Of a stretch of 64,000 nucleotides of DNA, positions 32,054 through 43,200 are shown piece after piece. Made by a program: the position numbers and the translations under genes. How positions within the stretch are numbered: the stretch's first letter is position 1; each line of letters opens with the position of its first letter. The notes under the pieces are model-generated. The model was not told the origin of the DNA. It made no database searches and was given only the letters and a program-made list of their open reading frames with translations. Origin of the DNA: Eurosta solidaginis (Eukaryota; Arthropoda; Insecta; Diptera; Tephritidae); the NCBI RefSeq assembly GCF_040869045.1, contig NC_090321.1:137321689-137385688 (forward strand). The letters run 5' to 3'.

Positions 32054-32426
32054 GCACGGCCACCGTGGTGTGATGGTAGCGTGCTCCGCCTATCACACCG
32101 TATGCCCTGGGTTCAACTCCCGGGCAAAGCAACATCAAAATTTTAGAAATAAGGTTTTTCAATTAGAAGACAATTTTTCTAAGCGGGGTCGCCCCTCGGC
32201 AGTGTTTGGCAAGCGCTCCGGGTGTATTTCTGCCATGAAAAGCTCTCAGGGAAAACTCATCTGCCTTGCAGATGCCGTTCGGAGTCGGCATAAAACATGT
32301 AGGTCCCCTCCGGCCAATTTGTAGGGAGGAAAATCAAGAGGAGCACGACGCAAATTGGAAGAGAAGCTCGGCCTTAGATCTCTTCGGAGGTTATCGCGCC
32401 TTACATTTATTTATTTTTTTTTTATA
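32054..32426 (+). mobile_element. tRNA-headed SINE, copy 1
   Basis: A 373-bp SINE flanked by the 11-bp direct repeat TTAATAGATAT (32043-32053 and 32427-32437). The head has an A-box (TGGTGTGATGGTAGCG) and B-box (GGGTTCAACTCCCG) like a tRNA. The body ends with a T/A-rich tail. The second copy, inverted, is at 35250-35611 with the same architecture. Transcribed by RNA polymerase III and mobilised by LINE machinery, as known for SINEs. The small ORFs across it are not genes. Confidence 0.92.
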
Positions 32427-32437
32427 TTAATAGATAT

Positions 32438-34148
32438 ATATAAAAATATTGTGAATTGAAAATACTTCTGATTTATCAAATATCAAATTATTGAAATAAG
32501 ACTATTAAGCACAAAAAACAAACAACAGCAGCATTTCAAGTGTACATCTGAGTATGTAAGTTCGGTTTCGCACGAACTTAGACCTCCTTACATGTTTTTT
32601 TAAACAGATTTTGGCATGATAAAAGCATCTACGAGGTAGGTATAACCATGATATAAATATTACCAGGTAAAACCATTTACTCTTCTTGGCGGCCATAATG
32701 GTTTTTTGATTTAAAAAAAAAATTTAAAATCACTCTCTTAAACTTTGTGGAAATGCCAAACCAAAGTAAACGAAAAAAAATGTTGGTTTGACTTTTTCTT
32801 TTTTTTTTAATGCCAAAAAAATAAAATGCGTATGAAATAAAAGAAAAAATATTTCGAAAAGTTTTGAAATCGGGTTTTATGTATACGGCAAAAAAATGAA
32901 TTAACAATATAATGGATGCCTCAACACGTTCTATTTTTGCAAAGGGAGAAAAGAAAAACCCTTACTTCTTAACCTCTTCTAATTAAGAAGCGAATGTTGG
33001 AGACCACCCCTACCGATTTTACATTCATCCTTCTTCACTTGGTTATATTTTTGTTATGAAAACAACACCAAAATAAAAAAATTTAATTGTGAGAGCAGTG
33101 AGAATTTTTAAATTTTTGTAAACGTCATTTTGGCTCTCACCGGTTTTACCTTGTAATATGTATACCATGGGTATAACGCCTTTTTTTTAATATTGAAATA
33201 TCATACCCCCCACCCTCCGTTATGTTATTTAGTCAACAAAAATAATCTGAAATGTTTAAAGAAGTTGATGGAAAAAAGATTATGAATTTTTCATCTCCTT
33301 CGATTCAGAAATGTGACTGAAAAATTGTTTTCAGTTTTTGATCATCAAAAGTAAAAAAGTTTTCTTATTCCCTTTGTTAATTTTTATTAAATTTTAAAAT
33401 TTAATAATCAAAGTTATTCAAAAATGATTTCAAAAAGTGATCGACAATTTTTTTCATTTCTTGACCATGATATATATGTATATATGTATGTAAATTGTGT
33501 TTACCAACAAGAAAAAAACGGTTTTCCATTTCGTTCCGTTGCGCAACAATGTCTACATATGTAGATAGTATGTAGGTATCTACATATGAATATGCAAACG
33601 TACATTGAACATTATTAAATATATGTATGCAGATATCATAATAACAAGATTAATAAGAGCATCTGCACATTCATATAATTGCATTCATGCATACATAAGT
33701 TTGTACATACTTACATATGTACACAATTAAATTACGAACACACACTACATACATAGTGGCATCATGATAAGATTGATAAAAATATCTGCAAATTCATATA
33801 TGTGATTCTCTCATATGTATGTACAAATGCATGTTTGCTAAAATCAAAACAAACGCATGCCCTACATATCTACATAATGAATGTATGTTCAAATGTTCTA
33901 ACCATCTGATCTTCTATAAAAATATATGTACGTAGGCTTGTAAATACACATAAAACTTCATCCTCGACGCTATGGCTAAAAAATAACAAACACACATTAC
34001 ATACACGTGTCTTGACATAAATAATAAAATACATAAATTATTATTTTATTTATGGTCAAACATGTATGTAGATATATGTATGTCAATGTATGCGCTCGAT
34101 ATTTGCGAGACAATACAAAAATCAAAATTCAATTTGCCGCGACGATGG
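32438..34148. other. no gene recognised; AT-rich with ATGT microsatellites
   Basis: Long AT-rich stretch. Simple repeats of TACATA/TATGTA type are dense at 33470-33900. No supported ORF, RNA gene or element end. Confidence 0.6.
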
Positions 34149-34400
34149 TCAATATATTAATATGGAGACAGTTGAAGGCCAAGATTTTAAAGGGCCCGTC
34201 ATTGCTGCGTAGCACATGCGCTGCAAATATGTAAATCTCAAAACAGGCAAATGAAAGTGCAAATCATACATAAAGAGGGATAAATGCGACAAGGCTTTCT
34301 TATTTTCTGAATAATTGTTTCTTAACTTAATATTAGATCTGTGAGCGGAAATCCTTGTCTTGAGTTTTAATTTTGTTATCCCCACATATACCTTGTCGCA
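34149..34400 (-). pseudogene. GIY-YIG domain, first half (inverted)
   Basis: The minus strand gives VYVGITKLKLKTRISAHRSN, the YIG strand plus the helix with the catalytic Arg, then KLRNNYSENKKALS. It then runs into unrelated sequence. The ordinary continuation of the domain (SAHCKDTGH) lies immediately to the right on the opposite strand. Not functional. Confidence 0.75.
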
Positions 34401-34640
34401 TACGTGTCAGCCCATTGTAAAGATACGGGGCATTATCCAGACTTCGATAATGTAACTATTTTACAGGAGGAGAGAAATTATAGTAAAAGATTTACTTTGG
34501 AAATGCTTCATATAGCGAACACCCCTAATAGTACTAGGATGAATTTTAAAGCGGACACTGACCACTGCGCACATGTGTATCGGAACTTAGTTTTAAGGCA
34601 ACAACAATGCGCGGTAGGAAGATCTCTCCCACAACAATAG
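34398..34640 (+). pseudogene. GIY-YIG domain, second half
   Basis: The plus strand gives VSAHCKDTGHYPDFDNVTIL, then a Lys/Arg-rich helix RNYSKRFTLEMLHI (containing the conserved Glu after a basic segment, as in GIY-YIG nucleases), and the C-terminal NSTRMNFKADTD typical of Penelope-like RTs. A stop follows at about 34638. Complementary to the inverted first half at 34149-34400. Confidence 0.75.
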
Positions 34641-34886
34641 GAAAATCAGATGATATATGTATGCTTGTATGTCGTACTTTTAGCCACTCCATGTACTTTT
34701 GTTTTTGCAAAATTTTGATTACATTTACGGTGCTTTGAAATATTGTTTATATTTTTTTTTTTTATTTGCCTCCAACAATCTTAATTTTCGCACATATGGT
34801 TAGTCTGTATAACATACTCAATTGTGTAAGTGATATTTGTTTTATGGTTGATTTTTGAAAATGTTATAATTTTTGTTTTGTTTCAC

Positions 34887-34925
34887 AGTCCTGATGATGA
34901 CTTCAGACTGAAGTCGAAATATCGA
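34887..34925 (+). ncRNA. hammerhead-like motif at Penelope-like end
   Basis: CTGATGA (34891-34897), one unpaired T, a 7-bp stem GACTTCA/TGAAGTC with loop GAC (34899-34915), then GAAA (34916-34919) and a possible short stem TAT/ATA. The core strings match the hammerhead consensus apart from the extra T, and stem I is poorly paired. Candidate only. Confidence 0.35.
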
Positions 34926-34960
34926 ATATAAAATAAAAATACAAATATAAACTATTTATA

Positions 34961-35249
34961 CTGCGTTTTTATTTGGATAAGGCATCGAGCTCATAAAAAA
35001 GTTTAATAAATATCATATAAATATGTAGAGTTACTGAGCATTAAAAAAATTTTGGTTTTTGAATTTTCTCTCAAAAGTATGATGGAAAAAATGTATTTAC
35101 CTATAACATACCTTAGGGCGAGACCACCAGTCTTAATGTCTGATAATTTCAACCATATATACGGTAAGAAAAAATCCTGATTGTTCTTTAGATACAAAAA
35201 CGGTCACCTAGAGGAGGGGGATTCATACACAATTATTTACATTTATAAA
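34961..35249. other. no gene recognised
   Basis: Short AT-rich spacer between the Penelope-like end and the inverted SINE copy; nothing supported. Confidence 0.5.
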
Positions 35250-35611
35250 AAAAAAAAATAAATGTAAGACGCGATAACCTCCGAAGAGATCTAAGGCCGA
35301 ACTTCTCTTCCAATTTGCGTCGTGCTCCTCCTGATTTTTCCCTACAAATTGGCCGGACGGGACCTACATGTTTTATGCCGACTCCGAACGGCATCTGCAA
35401 GGCAGATGAGTTTTCACTGAGAGCTTTTCATGGCAGAAATACACTCGGAGCGCTTGCCAGACACTTCCGAGGGGCGACCCCGCTTAGAAAAATTTTCTTC
35501 TAATTGAAAAACCTTATTTCTAAAATTTTGATGTTGCTTTGCCCGGGTGTTGAACCCAGGGCATACGGTGTGATAGGCGGAGCACGCTACCATCACACCA
35601 CGGTGGCCGCC
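35250..35611 (-). mobile_element. tRNA-headed SINE, copy 2
   Basis: Reverse-oriented relative of 32054-32426: the head with A and B boxes is at 35530-35611 and the A-rich tail at about 35250. The sequence is highly similar, with a few substitutions (for example ACACCCGGG for the B-box region). No clean target-site duplication is visible; ACATTTA occurs on both sides but is not convincing. Confidence 0.88.
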
Positions 35612-36274
35612 AATTCACATTTAGACGATAAATTTTTGACTGCTGTATAAAATGAGCATATTTGTAGATGTCTTTATAAGGCAAAATCAATTAATTGCAG
35701 AAAAATTAACAAAACAAAAAAATTTGCTTTCACAAAGCCTAAATGTGCAAGTTACACTTGCGCATAGAGTGAATACCCTAACTTTGCACGAGACCAAAAA
35801 TTGTAAAAAATTAAAATTGTAATTCCTTCAAAGAGCTGTGTTGTCACATTTCAGCTCGGTGTCTCAGAAAAGGAGTCATGTAGCCACTTTTCACTCCAAC
35901 AACTTCAACAAATTTGCTCGATTTTTCGCATTTTTGTTGAAAGTTGAGAAGAAAACTTTTCTGATGGCATTTGCATGATGGAAGACTGGCTGGCGCCAAT
36001 CAATATACATACATATGTCCATTTGTATATTTTTGTTTTGTATTTTCAGATTATTGCTTTTGATTAGCGATTGGCTTCTTCTGCGGCGCAGAGAATAGTT
36101 TCTTTTTGTATATACATACATATGTATGTATGTAGAGTATATATGTAAGTCTTAAGACGGTTTAAAATTTTGACAGCATAGTTATGAGGAGTTGTTGGAC
36201 GAAGTTTTGTTTACGCGCGCACGTATATATCCTTGTATGCATGGTTATGTCCCTGCAGTCAAAAGCCAAAGTAG
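35612..36274. other. no gene recognised
   Basis: AT-rich sequence with a short TACATA/TATGTA microsatellite near 36110-36140. No supported ORF. Confidence 0.55.
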
Positions 36275-36670
36275 TCAGCGAACATTCTAGTTCATTGACT
36301 AGAATTTTGTGGCGCTATTCATACTAGTTAGTGTATGAGTAGTTAACTGACTAGAATTGTGTGGCGGTCAACATACTAGTCAGCTTTTGAGTAGTTCATT
36401 GACTATAATTTTGTGGTGTGATTCATACTAGTTAGTGTATGAGTAGTTAACTGACTAGAATTTTGTGGCGTTCATCATACTAATCAGCTTTTGAGTAGTT
36501 CATTGAATATAGTTTTTTGTTGTGGTTCATACTAGTTAGTGTATGAGTAGTTAACTGACTAGAATTTCATGGCATTCATCATACTAGTCAGTTTTAGAAT
36601 AGTTTATTGACTATAACTTTGTGATGTTATTCATACTAGTTAGTAGTTGAATGATTTAATCGACTAGAAT
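36275..36670. repeat. ~104-bp tandem repeat rich in ACTAGT
   Basis: About four units of about 104 bp, each made of two related half-units of about 52 bp (TGAGTAGTTAACTGACTAGAA and TGAGTAGTTCATTGACTATAA types, separated by CATACTAGT...). Units are imperfect, and the last ones degenerate towards 36670. Confidence 0.85.
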
Positions 36671-36689
36671 TCCCAAACGTCCCAGACGG

Positions 36690-37710
36690 AATACCTATGC
36701 CGATGCCAAAACACCTTGACCATGAGGGCATCTGCAGCCTCGCACATTTTTTCTACTTATCGTTAAAAGCACTTGCCATTCCAAAATAACGGAGAATGGC
36801 AAGGATAAACCCCCTACCAAAAACCGGAAACCCAACGAGTATCTACCGATATTATGCTTTCAGTCAGTAACTCATTTAAACGAAATTCTTCGGTTATCCA
36901 GACTTCCGTAAAGTGCATATCACTACTGAACTCCATTAGCACTCATCATAGGACGGTGCTGGTGCTGCTTGGCTTGTCAACCATGATTGGCTCGTTCAAA
37001 AGCTTTTGATATGGTCAACCACGGCCTTACAAAGCAAGTGGCCGGCATGATATGGTCACCAAAGTTAAATAAAGGTTACTCACTGGAAGAAAATACAGGC
37101 CTTCCAAAATTCTGCCCTCAGAATCGCTATGGGCTGTCTTCCTATGTCCCCAGAACACCATCTATACCATGAGTTGAGAGTACTCCCCATTAGGGAGAGA
37201 AATAAAATGCTAACCAAACAGTTTCTCTTAAATAACCACAAACTGGCCATCCAAACCAAAATCTGATTAATGAGACTACACCGCCCAGTGGCCACAAAAG
37301 GCCATATCCGTAAGCCTTATAAGGAAATGCGGCACCCGAGAATACAGTCGTATGATGCCAAAAAGCACAAGCAGTTCCTGGATGATATCCACAAACAGGC
37401 GTCGGACCTCTATGCCAGGAGTTGCCCGGCGAATCCGGTACTCGAACAAAAGTACTCAGAACTAGCAGAGGAGGAACGCGCTATCCGTAGGAAAACGCGC
37501 GTCACTCCAGCTCAACTTCGACCTGGATACTGTAACAGGTTAAACTCTTACCTACCCAGAATCAACCCCGACATACAAAATGTATGTCCTGCTTACAGTG
37601 CGTCCCTACATGACACCAACCATCTATATAATTGTAGTGTGGAACCAACGGGTCTCATTATGGTCCACCCCTGTTGAAACAGCAAGTTTCCTTGGACTCT
37701 CTTAAATTTT
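36690..37710 (+). mobile_element. Jockey-like LINE 3' fragment
   Basis: Plus-strand peptides in shifting frames: PLPKTG-like segment, SKAFDMVNH (first RT catalytic Asp), then a jump to FQNSALRIAMGCLPMSPEHH, LPIRERNKMLTKQFLL, RVTPAQLRPGYCNRLNSYLPRINPDI and NVCPAYSASLHDTNHLYNC-like C-terminal Cys/His sequence, and finally ETASFLGL. This order matches the end of Jockey-group ORF2. The active-site region is deleted. The best single frame is 37270-37677 (135 residues). Confidence 0.75.
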
Positions 37711-38799
37711 AGGAACGAAACTTCAAAATCAAGGAGAACTATAAAGGAGGAGTTACTATCATTTCTTATGCCGACAGCTGCATAATAATGGCAAAAGTCC
37801 GTGGCCCCTCAATAGATAAATTAGTTTACAAAATGATTATCTATCTAATTTAATATCTCTCTAATTCAATATACATCAACTTAATTGTAATATGCACACA
37901 AAGGTATTACTATAAGGCCGCAAGACACCCTTAATACACGTCCTAAAATTTTGGAGAGGTGTCAAAATACTTGTTTTGGAACGCGAATCCGAAGATAAAA
38001 TCAAAGAGTTTGTGTCTATAGAAATTTATGTTATTTATTTTATTTTTTATGTATTGTTGTTTGTTTTATTTGCTCGATGCAATAGATTAATATAACGTAT
38101 CAATATATAATAATATAGTATAACTTTATTATAAGTTTTATTGCACATATAAAATTTCTTGGACTTATAATAAGACACCATCTGACTTCAAATTCTTTTA
38201 TTCATATTCATAACAACCTATTTCAAAACTTTATTTAACCGGGGGTCACTCAGAAAGCCCCCGAAAATGTCATGAAAATATTCCCTCCAAAAATTCATTT
38301 GGTATATACCGGTTGGAGTCGGTGTAAAACACATACCAAAAACTTGAAAAAGAGGTTATCAGACAGTGTGGAATGTAGAGTTTACATCTTTCATGGGTTG
38401 TTTAAAAGGGCAAGAGTAGATTTCCTTATTGAAATTAGTTTTATCGGCGTTCTTATTTTACAAATAAAAAACCATTTACCTCAAACATATTACGAAAACT
38501 AATAGACTATAGTAGAGTTGTATTCATCATGTATCCCTTTTAAATTAAAACACAGATAGCATCTGCTAATACTCGCCTAAGAAAACGTAAGGGCGTAAGA
38601 AAACCTCACTATGCCACTGACCCCAATGAGATTTACACGAATTTTGCATCTTTAGATTTTAAGATAGGTGTTGGTAGGATAATACATTAGGGAAGTAGGA
38701 AAGATTAGAACTGGCTTTAGCCAGCATACGATTAGTATATATGAATAGTATTTAACTTTGTTTTATTTGAAAATTTTTTGGATTATGGTAGTTGTGTAC
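37711..38799. other. no gene recognised
   Basis: AT-rich DNA. Small open frames (for example 38272-38502) show no recognisable motif. Confidence 0.55.
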
Positions 38800-39525
38800 A
38801 TTTCTCTAAGGGTAATTAGCGAAAAGAGAAAAGAGTCAGCGCATACGTGCCTTGGCAACCACGCTACTGTTGGTAGCCATAATTTCGAAATAGTAAAAGA
38901 CTTTGTTTATTTGGGAACCAGCATCAACACTAGCAACAACATCAGCACTGAAATCCAGCGAAGAATCAATCTTGCCAATAAATGCTACTTTGGACTAGGT
39001 AGGCAATTGAAAAGTAAATTCCTCTCTCGGCGAACGAAAATCATACTCTACAAGTCACTTATCGTACCCGTCCTTCTCTATGGGGCAGAAGCATGGACCA
39101 TGACAACAGCAGATGAAGCGGTTTTGGGAGTGTTCGAGGAAAAGTTCTTCAAAAGATTTATGGACCTCTCCGCGTTGGCGATGGCGAGTACCGAAGAAGA
39201 TTTAATGATGAGCTGTACGAGATATACGCAGACATCAACATAGTCCAGCGAATTAAAACGCAGCGCCTGCGCTGGCTAGGCCATGCTATGCGAATGAAAG
39301 ATGATGCTCCGGCCAAGAAAGTGTTCCTATCGGAACCCGGCTATGGAAGCAGAGGTAAAGGGCGGCCCTCACTCCGTTGGAAGGACCAGGTGGAAAACGA
39401 TTTCGACTCCTTTGGTGTGACCAATTGACGCCGGTTGGCGGAGCGAAGGAGCGACTGGCGCGCCTTGTTGGACGGCCATAACCGTTTAGACGGTTAAGCG
39501 CCAATTAAGGAAGTAAGTAAGTAAT
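38800..39525 (+). mobile_element. RTE-like LINE 3' fragment, copy 2
   Basis: The plus strand gives VKDFVYLGTSINTSNN, INLANKCYFGLGRQLKS, LYGAEAWTMT and GVFEEKFF; after a frameshift near 39150 it reads LRWLGHAMRMKDDAPAKKV, VENDFDSFGVTN-stop and WRALLDGHNRL. It ends with (AAGT)n at 39510-39525, the tail expected for this clade. It is the relative of the 28155-28722 insertion and extends farther 5'. Confidence 0.82.
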
Positions 39526-40255
39526 TTGCGAAATTAACTTTGTAATTGCTTTCGATGAAGTCATAGTTTTTGTATAGTTTATAAGCAGATTGCGAGATTA
39601 ACATTAGGGTATTTCTGTTAGAGTTTTTATTTAAGGAATTGTTAATAAATAATGTTTGCATGATATTTTCCGAATTGCTAATAATACAGGGCTAAATACC
39701 ATGGTTGTTGTAGGTGCTGCGCTTGCGCGTGGTAAGGTTACGTGGCGGTGAGTATTAGGGAAATGACCAATTGACAGTGGGAACGGAATAGCCGGATTAT
39801 CTTTTCACTCCCCACATTTCCCACGACTTTTCACTTCTAAGTACTTTTATTAAATTTTATTACTTTTTTCTTAGATCTCCCTGTCTCCAATCCCATTATC
39901 CTTCAAATCTCAATCCATATTTCCATCTTTTGACAGGACAGGGACCGTCATGATGGCAACGCCGCTTGGGCTCGTCTGGTCGACAAGTGTCATCATGACA
40001 ATAGGATAGTAAGGGTTCCTTCTTCGGGTTTCTACAACTTGATTAAGTGGTACCTGGTATGATACTAAGCTAGAATTCGGATGTTAGTAGGAGGTCGTGG
40101 CGAACTGTTCAAACTGCCTTACCAGAGATCCAGCATTTCCGGTAAGTGAGGTTTACAGTCGTCGCCACGATAGATAGAATTATGAGGTGTGGCATCCACT
40201 CTTAGGGACTAGTCTGTGGGCGTGAAGGGCTTAAAATTCCACCGAATGCTTACGT
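39526..40255. other. no gene recognised
   Basis: Moderately GC-balanced sequence (39700-40250) with no supported ORF and no resemblance to other parts of the window that I could see. It may be the untranslated end of an unrecognised element or unique host DNA next to the satellite. Confidence 0.5.
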
Positions 40256-43200
40256 ATAGAGCATTCATTGTTTTCTGAAAAAATTTTATAGATTGGTGGT
40301 ATATATAGTATATATCTCATACAACCGATTGTTCAGATAAAAAACTTCTCGCAATTTCTACACCATTTGAACAGAGAGAAGCTTCAAATTTCACCAAATG
40401 TTTACGTATATAGCATATATTGTTGACTGAAAAAATCATAGGGATCGGTGGTATATATATTATGTACCCTATACAAACTGTCATTTCTGCCCCCGTTTTA
40501 ACGGCTAAGAGCTTCAAATTTCAACAAATACTTACGTTTACGTTGTATATTGTTGAGATAAGTGATTTATTGTCAGAGATATTTCATGCAGACCTATTTT
40601 TATACCTTTCATGAAAATGAAATGGTATATTAATTTCGTCACGAAACCGAAAATTGTAAGTCCTTAAAGGAAAATAGATAGACCCACCATTAAGTATACC
40701 GAAATAATCAGGTTGAAGAGCTGAGTTGATTTAGCCATGTCCGTCTGTCCGTCTGTCTGTTTGTATGCAAACTAGTCCCTCAATTTTTGAGATATCTTGA
40801 TAAAATTTGGTGAGCGGGTGTATTTGGGTGTCCGATTAGACATTTGTCGGAACCGACCGGATCGGACCACTATAGCATATATCCTCCATACAACCGATTT
40901 TTCAGAAAAAGAGGATTTTTGTAATATATTACCCAATTTAACAGATTGAAGCTTCAAACTTCACTATATACTTTTTTATATTGCACATATTGTTGCCTGA
41001 AAAAACCGATTGTTCAGATAAGGAACTTTTCGTAATTACTGCCCTATTTTAAGAGCTAGAGGCTTCAAATTTCAACGAATGCTTACGTATATAGCATATA
41101 TTGTTGTCTGAAAAAATCATAAAGATCGGTGGTATATATAGTATATATATGGTGGTATATATAGTATATATATATAGTATATATAAATATATTTTCGCAA
41201 ATTTTAGCCCCATTTTAACAGCTAGAAGCTTCAAATTTCACCGAATACTTATGTATATAGCATATATTGTTGTCTGAAAAAATCATAGATATCGGTTGTA
41301 TATATAGTATATATCTCATACAACCGATTGTTCAGATAAGAAACTTTTCGCAATTTCTACCCCATTTCAACAGCTATAAGCTTCAAATTTCACCGATTGC
41401 TTACGTATATAGTATATATTGTTGTCTGAAAAAATCATAGAGATCGGTTGTATATATAGTATATATCTCATACAACCGATTGTTCAGATAAGAAACTTTT
41501 CGCAATTTCTACCCCATTTTAACAGCTATAAGCTTCAAATTTCACCGATTTCTTACGTATATAGCATATATTGTTGACTGAAAAAATCATAGAGATCGGT
41601 TGTATATATAGTATATATCTCATACAACCGATTGTTCAGATAAGAAACTTTTCGCTATTTCTACCCCATTTTAACAGCTATAAGCTTCAAATTTCACCGA
41701 TTGCTTACGTATATAGAATATATTGTTGTCTGAAAAAATCATAGAGATCGGTTGTATATATAGTATATATCTCATACAACCGATTGTTCAGATAAGAAAC
41801 TTTTCGCAATTTCTACCCCATTTTAACAGCTATAAGCTTCAAATTTCACCGATTGCTTACGTATATAGCATATATTGTTGACTGAAAAAATCATAGAGAT
41901 CGGTTGTATATATAGTATATATCTCATACAACCGATTGTTCAGATAAGAAACTTTTCGCTATTTCTACCCCATTTTAACAGCTATAAGCTTCAAATTTCA
42001 CCGATTGCTTACGTATATGGCATATATTGTTGTCTGAAAAAATCATAGAGATCGGTTGTATATATAGTATATATCTCATACAACCAATTGTTCAGATAAG
42101 AAACTTTTCGCAATTTCTACCCCATTTTAACAGCTATAAGCTTCAAATTTCACCGATTGCTTACGTATATAGCATATATTGATGTCTGAAAAAATCATAG
42201 AGATCGGTTGTATATATAGTATATATCTCATGCAACCGATTGTTCAGATAAGAAACTTTTCGCAATTTCTACACCATTTTAAAAGCTATAAGCTTCAAAT
42301 TTCACCGATTGCTTACGTATATAGCATATATTAATGTCTGAAAAAATCATTGAGATCGGTGGTATACATAGTATATATCTCATACAACCGATTGTTCAGA
42401 TAAGAAACTTTGCGCAATTTCTGCCCCGTTTTAACAGCTAGAAGCTTCAAATTTCACAAAATGCTTACGTATATAGCATATATTGTTGTCTGAAAAAATC
42501 ATAGAGATCGGTGGTATATATATTATATACTTCATATAAACTTTCATTTTTGCCCCTTTTTTACGGCTAGAAGCTTCAAAATTCATCAAATTTCATCAAA
42601 TAGTTACGTTTACGTCATATATTTTTGAAATACGTTATTCGTAGTCATAGTTTTTACATGCAGACCACAAAAAACGTGAAGCTTTGCATCCTCCCACAAA
42701 GAACCTACCTATTTTTTATTTTATATTTATCTTAAAAATCGTTTAGATATGTTCAAATTTCACCAACTGTTTACGTGTATAGCATATATTGTTGTCTGAA
42801 AAAATCATAGAGACTGGTGGTGTATATAGTATATATCTCATACAACCGATTGTTCAGATAAGAAACTTTGCGCAATTTCTTCCTCATTTTAACAGCTAGA
42901 AGCTTCAAATTTCACCAAATACTTACGTATATAGCATATATTGTTGTCTGAAAAACTCATTGAGATCGGTGGTATATATAGTATATATCTCATACAACCG
43001 ATTGTTCAGATAAAAAACTTCTCGCAATTTCTACACCATTTGAACAGAGAGAAGCTTCAAATTTCACCAAATGTTTACGTATATAGCATATATTGTTGAC
43101 TAAAAAATCATAGAGAACGGTGGTATATATATTATGTACCCTATACAAACTGTCATTTCTGCCCCCGTTTTAACGGCTAAGAGCTTCAAATTTCAACAAA

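Larger units (their letters stand above)
34149..34960. mobile_element. Penelope-like 3' end with internal inversion
   Basis: The GIY-YIG endonuclease is split at about 34396-34404. Its first half reads on the minus strand (34400 to about 34277: CDKVYVGITKLKLKTRISAH) and its second half on the plus strand (from about 34398: SAHCKDTGHYPDFDNVTIL). The plus-strand 3' UTR follows with a CTGATGA...GAAA motif at 34891-34919 and a poly(A)-like end near 34960. The two halves lie head to head, so the 5' portion has been inverted, a rearrangement known for Penelope-like insertions. Confidence 0.75.
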
